A stretch of 64,000 nt of DNA. Origin: an uncultured Bacteroidales bacterium. GTDB lineage: Bacteria; Bacteroidota; Bacteroidia; Bacteroidales; Salinivirgaceae. Shown here piece by piece: positions 33,284 to 42,748 of the stretch (within the stretch, counting starts at the first letter, position 1; every line of letters starts with the position of its first letter). The DNA lies in assembly GCA_937981765.1 (NCBI GenBank), contig CALJOM010000011.1:62001-126000 (forward strand), in the 5' to 3' direction. The translations under genes were made by a program, and so were the position numbers. The notes beneath the pieces are model-generated. The model was not told where the DNA came from. It ran no database searches and saw only the letters and a list, made by a program, of their open reading frames with translations.

Positions 33284-34036
33284 TTATTCGACCGAAAACA
33301 CAATGTTTACAACCACACGCACTTTTTTGTAAATGTCTCTATCGTTTTGAGCATGGCCTTCAGCCGATGGCGACATTATGGAAAAATCTCTGTCGACGAT
33401 GGTAAACAAACCCTGATTGGCCGATTTTATTTTACCCAACGTTACGTTCCCTTCTCGCGCAAATTCTAAGGCTGCCGCTTTTGCGTTTTGAGTTGCTTCC
33501 ACAAGCATGGAGGGTTTTATTTCATTTAACCCGGTGAAAAGATATTGCACCGGCGAGTTGTAATCGCCACCTCCGGAGAGTACCACACCGGCTTGAAGCA
33601 GTTTGTCGGTTTGTCTGCTTGCAAGCAAAACTGTATCTACATTTTCAGTTCGCACCTGAATAGAGTTTTCAATAATATATCGGTAAGGTCCTATCTCGGT
33701 TTGCGCATATTCCCGCGCTAGTTTATCAATAACATTAGAATTTTGCTGAACTATTTCGCTTGGGTTTATCCCGTTTTTAAGCAGAAAATCGACAATTTTT
33801 TGCTTGTTCTCCTCCACTTTTTTGGTTCCGGTTAACAGGTCGTTGGTGGTGATTCTCGTTTTTATTGTCCACACAGCAAGGTTAGCTTTAACCTCTTTTT
33901 CCGAAAAGCCACGTACCGAAATGAATCGATCTTCTTTCTTAAAACGCTCGAGCGATTTTCCTATCAGATAACCTTCTGTAACTAACCCAACTACTATTGA
34001 CAGTGCAATAACCAGACTGTTGTACTTTTTGTTCAT
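33284..34036 (-). CDS. SIMPL domain (DUF541) membrane-anchored protein
   Basis: The 250-residue protein has an N-terminal hydrophobic segment (SLVIALSIVVGLVTEGYLIG). The SIMPL/DUF541 domain begins ISVRGFSEKEVKANLAVWTI and includes YIIENSIQVRTENVD and TQNAKAAALEFAREGNV. SIMPL proteins such as BP26/YggE oligomerise in the periplasm; their biochemical role is not settled. A promoter-like TAGCGTTG (one mismatch) is upstream on the minus strand. It stands alone and converges with truA. Confidence 0.85.
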   Translation of the reverse strand: MNKKYNSLVIALSIVVGLVTEGYLIGKSLERFKKEDRFISVRGFSEKEVKANLAVWTIKTRITTNDLLTGTKKVEENKQKIVDFLLKNGINPSEIVQQNSNVIDKLAREYAQTEIGPYRYIIENSIQVRTENVDTVLLASRQTDKLLQAGVVLSGGGDYNSPVQYLFTGLNEIKPSMLVEATQNAKAAALEFAREGNVTLGKIKSANQGLFTIVDRDFSIMSPSAEGHAQNDRDIYKKVRVVVNIVFSVE

Positions 34037-34309
34037 AATTGAAATGTTTTTTAAGTGTTTTTGGAAAACAACGCTAATTTAGCTGAATAACGTAAGAGGG
34101 TATCCGAGAAGCTAAATTATGGTCAAAAGTAGGAATATTTTTTATTTGGTCGATAAAGACACCCAAATTTATCGTTTCCCAATCGCTGATGTGGGATGAT
34201 CCATTTTTTCTATTAGCAGCAATAATTCGAAACAATAACCTAAAACGGTAAAATTATGTGCAGATAAATCGCAATTTTTTTTATATCTTGTTGCCCAAAA
34301 CAAATAGCT

Positions 34310-35434
34310 ATGCTATCGCTAAGAGAACTACGCAGGCATTTGCACCGAAATCCCGAGCTTTCAGGAAATGAACAAGAAACGGCTCTTTTATTGATTGAAG
34401 AACTTAAACAAACCAACCCCGACGAATTATATACACAGGTGGGAGGTTATGGAATTATGGCTGTCTATAAAGGCGATCCGGAGAAAAAGTCGGTAATGTT
34501 TCGTGCCGATATGGATGCCTTACCTGTTGAAGAAGATCACGGCCTTGAATACAGATCGGTGAAAAATGGCATGGCTCACGTATGCGGACATGATGGCCAC
34601 ATGACAGTACTTATTGGGCTGGCACGGAAAATTAGTAGCGAACGACACCAGTTTGGCGATGTTGTTTTGCTCTTTCAACCGGCAGAAGAAACCGGAGAGG
34701 GGGCATTAAGGGTTCTGAAAGACGATGCTTTCCGAAATGTTAATCCCCTGTATGTTTACGGTTTTCATACCATACCGGGATTTGAAATTAACAGTGTTGT
34801 TATCCGTAAAAATGTGTTTAATTCGGCATCGATTGGAATTACCATTCGGTTGTACGGACGCACTTCCCATGCAAGCCATCCTGAAAGAGGAAAAAGCCCA
34901 GCTTTGGCTTTGGCTGAGTTAATCCAATTCACAGAAGCTTTACCCTACACGCAAACGTTTAAGGATTTCACGCTAACTACCGTAATACATGCTCAATTGG
35001 GCGAAATAGCTTTCGGAACTTCGCCCGGTAAGGCCGAGTTCAGAGCCACTCTCAGAGCCTTTGTGGATAGCGATCTTGAAAAGTTGAAAAAACACCTTGA
35101 GGATAAAGTAACTCAATTATCCGATAAGTATGGCTTAAAATATGAAGTTTCGTATAACGATTATTTTCCTGCCAATATCAACGATGAGGAGACAACCGAA
35201 TTTGTTATCAAAGCTGCCGAAACATTGAAATTTCCGATTATTCGATGTAAGAATCCTTTCCGGTGGAGTGAAGATTTTGCCTATTATTCTCAGGAATTCC
35301 AGACAGCCTTCATAGGAATAGGGGCGGGGGTAGAACAACCCGAACTTCACGCTTCCAACTACGATTTTCCGGATGAACTCATTGAACCGGTTGTTAAACT
35401 TTTGCACCAGATTTTGGTTTTGTCATCCAGATAA
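34310..35434 (+). CDS. M20-family amidohydrolase/peptidase
   Basis: The 374-residue protein belongs to the M20D group (hippurate hydrolase, N-acyl-amino acid or N-acetyl-diaminopimelate deacetylases). It has HRNPELSGNEQET, the metal-binding FRADMDALPVEE, VCGHDGHMTVL with Cys and His ligands, FQPAEETGEG with the catalytic Glu, and a dimerisation domain (GRTSHASHPERGKSP). A C-terminal WSEDFAYYSQ and LHASNYDFPD complete the metal site. The substrate is not evident from its neighbours. No signal peptide was seen. Confidence 0.88.
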   Translation: MLSLRELRRHLHRNPELSGNEQETALLLIEELKQTNPDELYTQVGGYGIMAVYKGDPEKKSVMFRADMDALPVEEDHGLEYRSVKNGMAHVCGHDGHMTVLIGLARKISSERHQFGDVVLLFQPAEETGEGALRVLKDDAFRNVNPLYVYGFHTIPGFEINSVVIRKNVFNSASIGITIRLYGRTSHASHPERGKSPALALAELIQFTEALPYTQTFKDFTLTTVIHAQLGEIAFGTSPGKAEFRATLRAFVDSDLEKLKKHLEDKVTQLSDKYGLKYEVSYNDYFPANINDEETTEFVIKAAETLKFPIIRCKNPFRWSEDFAYYSQEFQTAFIGIGAGVEQPELHASNYDFPDELIEPVVKLLHQILVLSSR

Positions 35435-35472
35435 ACTAACAGAGGCTGATTTCCACAGCCTCTGTTAGTTTA
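35432..35472. terminator. Long perfect hairpin between convergent genes
   Basis: A 17-bp perfect inverted repeat runs from TAAACTAACAGAGGCTG to CAGCCTCTGTTAGTTTA with a 7-base loop. It includes the TAA stop of the M20 gene and ends just before the TonB receptor stop on the other strand. No long U-run follows on either side, so it may act as a bidirectional terminator or an RNase barrier. Confidence 0.6.
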
Positions 35473-35477
35473 CGGGG

Positions 35478-37682
35478 TTACATTTTATAACGTAGTCCGG
35501 CATAAAGCGATCGTCCCATAATTGGCCCCCAAATCATCGATGCATCGAAATTTGGCCCAAATGGGTCATTGGCTCCGATAATGGGATTTTTCTGGGTGTA
35601 GTTTGTCAGGTTTTCGCCCCCTACGTAAAAATCAAACTTGCCGAAACGATAGGTGATTTGTCCTAGTAGAATCACGTGCGCCGGCGATTTTTCCGGCATT
35701 TGCCATTCTTCGGGCAGGTGAGATGTGTCGGGGATTCGGGTATTCCCATTGAACTGGGATGTAAAATCAAATTGCCAGCGGCGCCCATAGGTTTGCCACG
35801 ATACGGTTACCAACCCTTTATATTGATTCACAAAGGGTTTGGTTTGAAGTGTACCACCAATGGTTGTTTTTACATCCGTATAACGAAGAGCGGCTGTAAG
35901 GTCTAAAAGATGGATCGGCGAAGTTTTTAGCTCTATTTGATAGTTGTTGGCGTATGATTTACCGTCCAGATTGTAAAACCGAACTTCGTTAGGCGACGCA
36001 TCAACATCTACAATCAGTTGATTTTCAAAGTGAGTGCGGTAAAATTCCACCGTAACCGAAGATTCGTTTCCCAGGATATCGAAATGTTGCATCAGGTTCG
36101 TTCCATAGTTCCATGCCACTTCCGGTTTTATATCCTCCATAATTCGGAATTGCCGGTTTGAAATCATCAGCCCGGTATTCTCGGCCAGAAGATTTGGCAG
36201 CCGATATCCCTTGCCGATGCTACCCCGTATCGTGGTATGTTCTGTGATGTTGCTCCTGAGGTGAAGGCGTGGAGTGAAGAAAATTCCGTGTTGACTGTGA
36301 TTGTCGAGCCGTAGTCCCAAAATGCCGGTAAAATGTTCGTGATGGTGGTAGGTGTATTGAGCAAAAATGCCTGAAATTCTGTCTTCCCGGCTCAAATCAA
36401 GGGTATCGAAATGTTCTTTATAGCCGTCGTAGATAAAACTAACACCGGTATTAACCTTGTGTTCCTTGGTGCGAATGATATTTTCGTAAATAATGTTTGT
36501 AAACAGAGAATTTTGAGTTGCTTCGTATCGGCGTAATCCGTAAAGAGATTTGTGTTCGTGGTAAGTATAATTAATCTGGGTACCTAAGCTGCCTTCTGGC
36601 TGGTTTTGAAAGAAGAATCCGGTTTTTGCCTGCGCTTCGAAACGATTGGTTGCAATGTCTACCTTGTAGGGGTTCGGTGCGTTGTTGGCATTGATTTGTC
36701 CCCCTTCGCGTTTTTCTTGCATGAGGCGGAATCCAAACTGCGACTCCATATGGCCATGCCAGTCATACCGGTAGCGATTAGTTATGTGGTATTTTTTCAC
36801 CAAGGGATGGTCGAGGAAGTCGTCGTTATTATGATCAACTTGGTTCCCCAAATATTCCACGTGCGACATCAACATGGATGACCACCGATAGTTTAAACTT
36901 TTTGAAGCAATAAGGCTGTTTTCAAGTCTTCCGAAACTGTTGGCATAGACATTGGCCCCAAACAGTTCGCTGTTTTCTGGTTTCTTAAGCTCCACGTTTA
37001 TCTGTCCGGTAATAGCATCGAATCCGTTCACTACGCTTGATGTGCCCTTGGCTACCTGAATCGACTCCATCCATGGACCGGGAATAAATGTTAGTCCAAA
37101 AGGTTGCCCAAGGCCTCGTAATGTTCCAATGTTTTCTGTGAGTATCTGACTGTAGATGCCAGCTAGGCCTAATATCTGAATTTGTTTTGCTCCTGTAATG
37201 GCATCACTGTAGGTTACATCAACAGAAGCGTTGGTTTCAAAGGCTTCTGAGAGGTTACAACAGGCAGCTTTTTGAAGTTCGTGGGTTGTCAATACGTTCG
37301 TGAGAATAGGGCTTGAGCTTGAGTAGTGAGCTCCTAAGTGGCGTTCAGCAATGGTAACTTCCTGCAGATCTTTCGATTCGCGTAAAAACACCTCAATTTT
37401 TTCACTGGGGCTGGAAATCAGCAGAGTATCGCTTATATATCCAACATAGCTGATTATTAATCGATGGGGGAGTTGTTCGGGCAAGGCAAGAGTAAAATTG
37501 CCATTTGTATCGCTTACGGTTCCTAGGGTTGTATTTTCCCAAAAAATGTTCGCCCCCGGAAGGCTTTCTCCCTTTTGTTCTTGGTTGTGGATTTTTAATG
37601 ATTTTACCTGGCCTGAAATGGTTTGTGCCACAACCGATATTGATCCACTCAATATCAGGCCGAAAACTATTATGTTTTTCAT
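35478..37682 (-). CDS. TonB-dependent outer-membrane receptor (metal/metallophore-type)
   Basis: The 734-residue outer-membrane protein has a signal peptide (MKNIIVFGLILSGSISVVAQ) and a carboxypeptidase-regulatory-like N-terminal domain (LPGANIFWENTTLGTVSDTN). The plug contains AACCNLSEAFETNASVDVTY with a Cys pair, IQILGLAGIYSQILTENIG and GTSSVVNGFDAITGQINVEL. A 22-strand-type barrel follows, ending in an aromatic C-terminus (YAGLRYKM). Its plug style matches Bacteroidota receptors found with heavy-metal and copper genes. HYC_CC_PP and rhodanese genes directly upstream support a metal-linked role (inference). Confidence 0.88.
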   Translation of the reverse strand: MKNIIVFGLILSGSISVVAQTISGQVKSLKIHNQEQKGESLPGANIFWENTTLGTVSDTNGNFTLALPEQLPHRLIISYVGYISDTLLISSPSEKIEVFLRESKDLQEVTIAERHLGAHYSSSSPILTNVLTTHELQKAACCNLSEAFETNASVDVTYSDAITGAKQIQILGLAGIYSQILTENIGTLRGLGQPFGLTFIPGPWMESIQVAKGTSSVVNGFDAITGQINVELKKPENSELFGANVYANSFGRLENSLIASKSLNYRWSSMLMSHVEYLGNQVDHNNDDFLDHPLVKKYHITNRYRYDWHGHMESQFGFRLMQEKREGGQINANNAPNPYKVDIATNRFEAQAKTGFFFQNQPEGSLGTQINYTYHEHKSLYGLRRYEATQNSLFTNIIYENIIRTKEHKVNTGVSFIYDGYKEHFDTLDLSREDRISGIFAQYTYHHHEHFTGILGLRLDNHSQHGIFFTPRLHLRSNITEHTTIRGSIGKGYRLPNLLAENTGLMISNRQFRIMEDIKPEVAWNYGTNLMQHFDILGNESSVTVEFYRTHFENQLIVDVDASPNEVRFYNLDGKSYANNYQIELKTSPIHLLDLTAALRYTDVKTTIGGTLQTKPFVNQYKGLVTVSWQTYGRRWQFDFTSQFNGNTRIPDTSHLPEEWQMPEKSPAHVILLGQITYRFGKFDFYVGGENLTNYTQKNPIIGANDPFGPNFDASMIWGPIMGRSLYAGLRYKM

Positions 37683-37797
37683 GATATTCAGAATTTACCC
37701 GTTATTAAACTTTTCCCCAAAAGCAACAATAGTGCTGTTCGTTGAGATAAATGTGTTTTTCAACCTCTCTTTGAAAGTTGAGATAAGGCAGCACTGT

Positions 37798-38271
37798 TTA
37801 CCCTTGGTCGGGGAAAATTCTCAGGCAATGAAAAGCTATTTCGATGGGAGTTCCAGGATAAGGAAGCGGAGGTGGTTCAAGACCGTTATTTTTTGTAAAT
37901 AAAATGGCGGTTTTTTGTGTCAAATATAGTCGTGGTGTAGGCAGAAATGGTGTAGTGAAGAAAAGAGTTTTGGGAATAACTCTCTGATTCTTTTCCAACT
38001 GAGTTTCAAACGGAACAAGGTAACAAAAATCTTCGTGCAGGCAACAGGTGGATTTTGTATATTGGTTAGAATTTTGTGGAAAGGGAGAACAGCAATCGCC
38101 AGAGTTTCCACTACATTGGCAATGATTATGACATTGAAGGCGGGATGAAAAAATGTTTATTTCGGTTTTATCGCAAGTAAAGCAACAATGCACATGCAGA
38201 GTAATTCCTAGGTTACTAGAGAATGTAACCAACAACAGGAATATTGTCTTCAGCTGAAGCGAGAGTTTCAT
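37798..38271 (-). CDS. HYC_CC_PP family small exported Cys-rich protein
   Basis: The 157-residue protein begins with a hydrophobic signal (LKTIFLLLVTFSSNLGITL). It contains HVHCCFTCDK, many Cys/His pairs in the middle (QCHNHCQCSGNSGDCCSPF, KSTCCLHEDFC), and ends with the LEPPPLPYPGTP motif. These HYC, CC and PP elements define a Bacteroidota family of unknown function that is often near TonB receptors. The Cys content suggests metal binding in the periplasm. It lies 115 bases upstream of the TonB receptor on the same strand, and the rhodanese ends 67 bases further upstream. Confidence 0.8.
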   Translation of the reverse strand: MKLSLQLKTIFLLLVTFSSNLGITLHVHCCFTCDKTEINIFSSRLQCHNHCQCSGNSGDCCSPFPQNSNQYTKSTCCLHEDFCYLVPFETQLEKNQRVIPKTLFFTTPFLPTPRLYLTQKTAILFTKNNGLEPPPLPYPGTPIEIAFHCLRIFPDQG

Positions 38272-38338
38272 AGTTGCTTTTGCTCGTAAGAGTCACAACA
38301 AAATTTAAACCAAATTGTAGTGCAAATGAGTTTTTCGT

Positions 38339-38707
38339 TTACTTACAGCCGGAACAATCGCTACAATTATTGTGATGACATCCGCCTTCTACATTGTAAT
38401 TTAAAGGCAATCCGTTGCGATTCCAGTTTTTCATGCCACCTTCTAAAAAAACAATGTTTATAAAACCTTTTGTTTCCAAAAACTGAGCTGCCTTGAGTGC
38501 AATTTCCCCGTCGAAATCAGCACAAATAATTCGTTTTGCTTTTGAAAAACGGGCACACACATCAGGGAGCTTCTGAAGCGGAATGTTTAAAACATTGTCA
38601 ACAGCAAAGCTCACAAATTCAAAATCCATGGCATCGCGGAGATCAAACATAACTGCCTGGTTACATTCCAGTTCCTGCTGGGCTTGCTTAGGAGAAATGG
38701 GATTCAT
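38339..38707 (-). CDS. Rhodanese-like protein with Cys/His-rich C-terminal tail
   Basis: The 122-residue cytoplasmic protein is a single rhodanese domain: VMFDLRDAMDFEFVSFAV, the loop with candidate active-site Cys62 (IICADFDGEI), and INIVFLEGGMKNWNRNGLPL at the end. The active loop is unusual (CADFDGEI rather than the normal C-x3-G-R-S form), so sulfurtransferase activity is uncertain. The last 13 residues hold Cys110, His111, His112, Cys115, Cys118 and Cys121 and look like a metal site. It is the first gene of the set leading to HYC_CC_PP and the TonB receptor. Confidence 0.8.
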   Translation of the reverse strand: MNPISPKQAQQELECNQAVMFDLRDAMDFEFVSFAVDNVLNIPLQKLPDVCARFSKAKRIICADFDGEIALKAAQFLETKGFINIVFLEGGMKNWNRNGLPLNYNVEGGCHHNNCSDCSGCK

Positions 38708-38726
38708 AAATCGTTGTTTTGTGACG

Positions 38727-38734
38727 CAAAGATA
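38727..38734 (-). promoter_or_regulatory. Promoter -7 element of the rhodanese gene
   Basis: TATCTTTG on the minus strand is an exact TAnnTTTG match 19 bases before the rhodanese ATG. A -33 TTG is not evident. Confidence 0.5.
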
Positions 38735-38836
38735 ACTAGAATTTCCACGTTCAGGCAGTTTTTCATTGTACTATGTTTAAAATGGCCATGATGTTATGAA
38801 ACCCGTTGGCAATTTTTTAGCTTGTTGAAAAAAAAC

Positions 38837-38844
38837 TATATTTG
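38837..38844 (+). promoter_or_regulatory. Promoter -7 element of the GAF/PAS gene
   Basis: TATATTTG matches TAnnTTTG exactly, 84 bases before the first candidate start codon. No convincing -33 TTG at the right distance. Confidence 0.45.
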
Positions 38845-38928
38845 GTGTGATATTCGTATTATTGCAATAATTTTCTATTTTTACGGTTTTAAAACACCAC
38901 TGTCAAATGTGGCAGGCAAGAATAAACT

Positions 38929-41217
38929 ATGCACTTGGCTATGAGTAACAAAAACAAACTTTCCAACCGGTTTGCCATAGGAGGACTTATCCTCGGGGTA
39001 TTGCTTACCTTTTTTATCATACGCGGGGTTTTATCGGCTCAGAATCTGCCGGTAACCTTTTCCAACATACGGGCACTACACAGCTACGCAATCTTTTACC
39101 TGGTAGATTTATTACCGGTTATTTTATCAATTTTTGCACTCTTCTTTGGCCGCTACTTCGAAACCACCATAGAAACACTAAATTCCCAAATTGAGGAATT
39201 GGAACAACTGCGTTCCAAACTTATCCGATTTTCGGAAGAACTTCTTAAAGGGAATATTGAAACCGAATTTGATGTGGAAATTCTCTCCGACAAATTGGGT
39301 AAAATGATTATCGACATTCGCGAGCAGATAAAAAATGAAAAGATTGAGGAAGAAAAACGCAAAAAGGAAGACTTCGAAAGGAACTGGATTGCAGAAGGAT
39401 TAGCCCTTTTTGGCGACATTCTCCGCCGCAATAACGACAATATCGAGCTTTTATCGTTTGAAATAATCAGCAACCTGTGCAAGTATGTAGGTACCATTCA
39501 AGGCGGATTTTTCCTGCTGAATGACAACGATAGACACGATACATATTTTGAACTCACGGCACACTTTGCCTATAACCGCCAGAAATACAGCAAAAAACGC
39601 ATTGAGTTGAATGAAGGCTTAATTGGACGTGCCGCTTTCGAAAAACGTATAATTATTCTCGACCATGTACCACAGGATTACCTCGAAGTAACCAGCGGTT
39701 TAGGGGAGTCAAATCCCGAATATATTCTGATAGCACCTTTAATGTATAACGATGAGGTTCATGGAGTAATAGAGCTAGCTGGCTTTGAACCTTTCTTACC
39801 TCACCAGGTGGAATTTATAAAAAAAATAGCCGAAAGCATAGGCTCCACCATCGGGAATGTAAAAATTAACGTTCGAACCACCAAGCTATTGGCTGAAAGC
39901 CGTGAGCAAGCAGAAAGGCTTGCCCAACAAGAGGAGGAAATGCGGCAGAACATGGAGGAATTACAGGCAACGCAAGAAGAAGCGGCCAAGCAATCGGAGC
40001 AATTTATTAGTTTCACCAACTCCGTTAACCACACCCTAATTCGTGCTGAATACGATATTAATGGAATTCTAACCTACGCCAACAGTAAATTCCTCAAGCG
40101 TCTTGATTATCAAGCCACGGCTGAGATTGAAGGACATCATATCAACATGTTTATCTCGGAAAAAGACCGAGACTGGTTCAATGACACCTGGGCAAAACTT
40201 GCCAGAGGAGGCCGCCATTTTGAAGGTTATATGAAACATATAACCAAAAAAGGTAAAGAAGTCTGGTTAATGGCTACCTATACTCCTGTCAGAAACTCCT
40301 ATGGTGAAGTAGATAAAATTCTATTTCTTGCCATTGACAACACCGAGCAGAAAGAAAAAAGTATCGAGTACGAAGGTCAGATACAAGCGCTGAATTTGGC
40401 AAGTATCAAGGCAGATTTTGCCGTTTCGGGGAAAATAGTCGATTTTAATCAAAAATTCCAAAATCTCCTCGGGTATACAGAAAATGAGCTTAAAATCAAA
40501 AGTATTTTCGAATTTTTCATTGAAGAAGACCAACCATTTATAGAAGAAATCTGGAATTCTGTAATTCATGAGGTGCCTTATCAGGGACAGTTAAAACTTC
40601 AAACCAAGTTGGGAAGCACGGTTTGGCTGCAAGCAACCCTGGTTGCTAAAAACGACATGTATGGGGAGATCGATAAAGTAATTTGCATTGCTTTCGATAT
40701 CACCGATCAGAAAGAGTTGGAACTCAAAATTCAGCAACAAAACAAAAAACTTCTTCAACAGGAAGAGGTGCTTAAAAACTCCGAATTAGAGCTTAGTAAA
40801 AAACTTGAAAAAGCTAAAAAAGAGCTTCGTCAGCAGTTCAATGAAATCGAAAAGGTAAAAATCCGAAACGAACTTACCCTGGAAGGGATGCTCGATGCCA
40901 TTGTTACCTTCAATCAGAAAGGTATAGTCGAATTTTTTAACCATTCGGCCGAAAACCTCTGGAAGGTTGATAAAAAGATGATCATAGGGCGTAATGTTCG
41001 GGGATTGTTTAACGATGAAATAATTCGTAGTAATGATTACGTTGATCGGCTTGTGGATCCCTCCAAAGAGAAAATTATCGGTGTACGCACGGAGATTCCT
41101 ATTGTAACCAAAGAAGGTGAGGTTAAACAAGTTCTTTGTCTGCTTTGTGATGCGGTGATAGACAATGAACACTCCTATACTGCGTTTTTACAGAACATAG
41201 AAGTGGAATTGTTTTAA
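38929..41217 (+). CDS. Membrane GAF-PAS-PAS-PAS sensor without visible output domain
   Basis: The 762-residue protein starts with two membrane helices (GGLILGVLLTFFIIRGVL; VDLLPVILSIFALFFG) and a coiled coil. A GAF domain spans about residues 150-310 (GGFFLLNDN...LIAPLMYNDEVHGVIELAGFE). A second coiled coil (QEEEMRQNMEELQATQEEA) follows, then PAS domains at about 365-475, 490-600 and 645-755. The protein ends within the third PAS; no histidine kinase, GGDEF, EAL or methyl-accepting region is present. The start could also be the Met at residue 5 (38941). It may act through protein-protein contacts with a separate kinase. The lipoprotein gene follows after about 25 bases. Confidence 0.8.
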   Translation: MHLAMSNKNKLSNRFAIGGLILGVLLTFFIIRGVLSAQNLPVTFSNIRALHSYAIFYLVDLLPVILSIFALFFGRYFETTIETLNSQIEELEQLRSKLIRFSEELLKGNIETEFDVEILSDKLGKMIIDIREQIKNEKIEEEKRKKEDFERNWIAEGLALFGDILRRNNDNIELLSFEIISNLCKYVGTIQGGFFLLNDNDRHDTYFELTAHFAYNRQKYSKKRIELNEGLIGRAAFEKRIIILDHVPQDYLEVTSGLGESNPEYILIAPLMYNDEVHGVIELAGFEPFLPHQVEFIKKIAESIGSTIGNVKINVRTTKLLAESREQAERLAQQEEEMRQNMEELQATQEEAAKQSEQFISFTNSVNHTLIRAEYDINGILTYANSKFLKRLDYQATAEIEGHHINMFISEKDRDWFNDTWAKLARGGRHFEGYMKHITKKGKEVWLMATYTPVRNSYGEVDKILFLAIDNTEQKEKSIEYEGQIQALNLASIKADFAVSGKIVDFNQKFQNLLGYTENELKIKSIFEFFIEEDQPFIEEIWNSVIHEVPYQGQLKLQTKLGSTVWLQATLVAKNDMYGEIDKVICIAFDITDQKELELKIQQQNKKLLQQEEVLKNSELELSKKLEKAKKELRQQFNEIEKVKIRNELTLEGMLDAIVTFNQKGIVEFFNHSAENLWKVDKKMIIGRNVRGLFNDEIIRSNDYVDRLVDPSKEKIIGVRTEIPIVTKEGEVKQVLCLLCDAVIDNEHSYTAFLQNIEVELF

Positions 41218-41242
41218 TTTAGGTTTCCACACAATATTGACT

Positions 41243-42700
41243 ATGCACAAGGTAAAGATTATATCAGAGATACCGGCTCTGCTGATTTTGTTTTTTTTCA
41301 TTTTTTCGTGTAATCCCGAAAAGAATATTCAACCGTCAGAGTTCAACCTGCGGTTCAGTACCGACACCATAATGTTCGATACCGTTTTTACCGGTATTGG
41401 AACCACAACAAGGCGTTTTACCGTTTTTAATCCAAACCATGGAACGGTAGAAGTTAAATCAGTGCGGTTAGGTAAAATCCCCAACACCAACTTTTTTATC
41501 AATGTCGATGGGATTCAGGGGCCCGAAGTCAGAAATGTAAGAATAAGGGCAAAAGATTCAATCTATGTATTTGTTGAGGCAAACATCGATCCCAACCGCG
41601 ACAAGATGGTAGAACAGGATTCCATAATTTTTGAACTCGAAACAGCACGAGCCGCTGTTATAATAATAGCCTTCGGTCAAGACGTAGTTCTGTTGAATCA
41701 AACATTACTTCAAACTCAAACACTTTCTAACCAGAAACCTTATTTGGTTTACAATTATGCTATAGTGGATAAAGACCACACAGTAACAGTTCCAGAGGGA
41801 GTTAGGTTTTACTTTCATTATCGCAGCAGCCTAATAGTTAATGGAACCCTTCGTGTGGAAGGAACTGTTGATGCTCCGGTGATATTCCGTTCCGACCGCT
41901 TGGAGCCATTTTACTCCGATAAACCCGGACAATGGGGAGCATGGATAACATTAGATAACGGAGGAATATATCTTTTGGGAGGAATACATTTTACTACATC
42001 GAGCCGAAACAATCGAATCCATTACGCAATTATTGAAAATGCCATCAAAGGAATTCAGATAGACTCTGTAATAGGCGGAAGCGAACCAGGATTGAGAATT
42101 ACCAACACTATCATACGACATCATAATTTAGCGGGAATAGTCGCGCAAACTTCCTCCATTGAAGCACATAATTTGGTTATTCACAATTGTGGAAGCTATG
42201 CGCTTGCTCTTCTTCTGGGTGGAGACTACTGGTTTAATCACACAACCATTGCAAACTACACCCCCTTTACCAGCCGGTCTACACCCGCGGTGTATATCAA
42301 TAACTATTACACTTACAACGGACAAGCCTACGCTTTCCCACTAGTGCGCTGCCTTTTCTCAAATTCCATTATCCATGGATTTTATAGCACCTCACGAGCA
42401 GAAGTAGGTTTCGATTTGGTTTCGGGACCGACAATTCATTATCTTTTCGACCACTGCATTCTTATTCCCGGTAACAATATAGACACTTCCGACAATACCC
42501 ATTTTCGCAACATAATCGTTGCCAAACAGGGCGTCGGCTTTAAAGATATCGGTAAATATAATTTCGACCTCGACACACTTTCGGCGGCAAAGGATTGTGG
42601 ATTGCCCGATTATGCTGTGTTTGCTCCAACCGATATTAAAGGCAGAAGCCGATTTAGCGACCAAAAGCCCGATATTGGGGCCTATGAACGGCTGGAGTGA
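41243..42700 (+). CDS. Lipoprotein with right-handed beta-helix region
   Basis: From the ATG at 41243 the protein has 485 residues. Its lipoprotein signal has a lipobox-like IFSC (LLILFFFIFSCNPEK). After an N-terminal Ig-like region (TIMFDTVFTGIGTTTRRFTV), residues about 175-430 carry repeated short strands typical of parallel beta helices (NGTLRVEGTVDAPVIFR, IHYAIIENAIKGIQI, ITNTIIRHHNLAGIVAQTS). No polysaccharide lyase active site was recognised. The C-terminal PDIGAYERLE is common in Bacteroidota surface proteins. The likely location is the outer membrane. An earlier TTG (41237) is possible but less likely. Confidence 0.75.
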   Translation: MHKVKIISEIPALLILFFFIFSCNPEKNIQPSEFNLRFSTDTIMFDTVFTGIGTTTRRFTVFNPNHGTVEVKSVRLGKIPNTNFFINVDGIQGPEVRNVRIRAKDSIYVFVEANIDPNRDKMVEQDSIIFELETARAAVIIIAFGQDVVLLNQTLLQTQTLSNQKPYLVYNYAIVDKDHTVTVPEGVRFYFHYRSSLIVNGTLRVEGTVDAPVIFRSDRLEPFYSDKPGQWGAWITLDNGGIYLLGGIHFTTSSRNNRIHYAIIENAIKGIQIDSVIGGSEPGLRITNTIIRHHNLAGIVAQTSSIEAHNLVIHNCGSYALALLLGGDYWFNHTTIANYTPFTSRSTPAVYINNYYTYNGQAYAFPLVRCLFSNSIIHGFYSTSRAEVGFDLVSGPTIHYLFDHCILIPGNNIDTSDNTHFRNIIVAKQGVGFKDIGKYNFDLDTLSAAKDCGLPDYAVFAPTDIKGRSRFSDQKPDIGAYERLE

Positions 42701-42748
42701 ATTTATTTTTATTTTGATTCTGATTAAAAGGTTGTAATATTTATCCCC

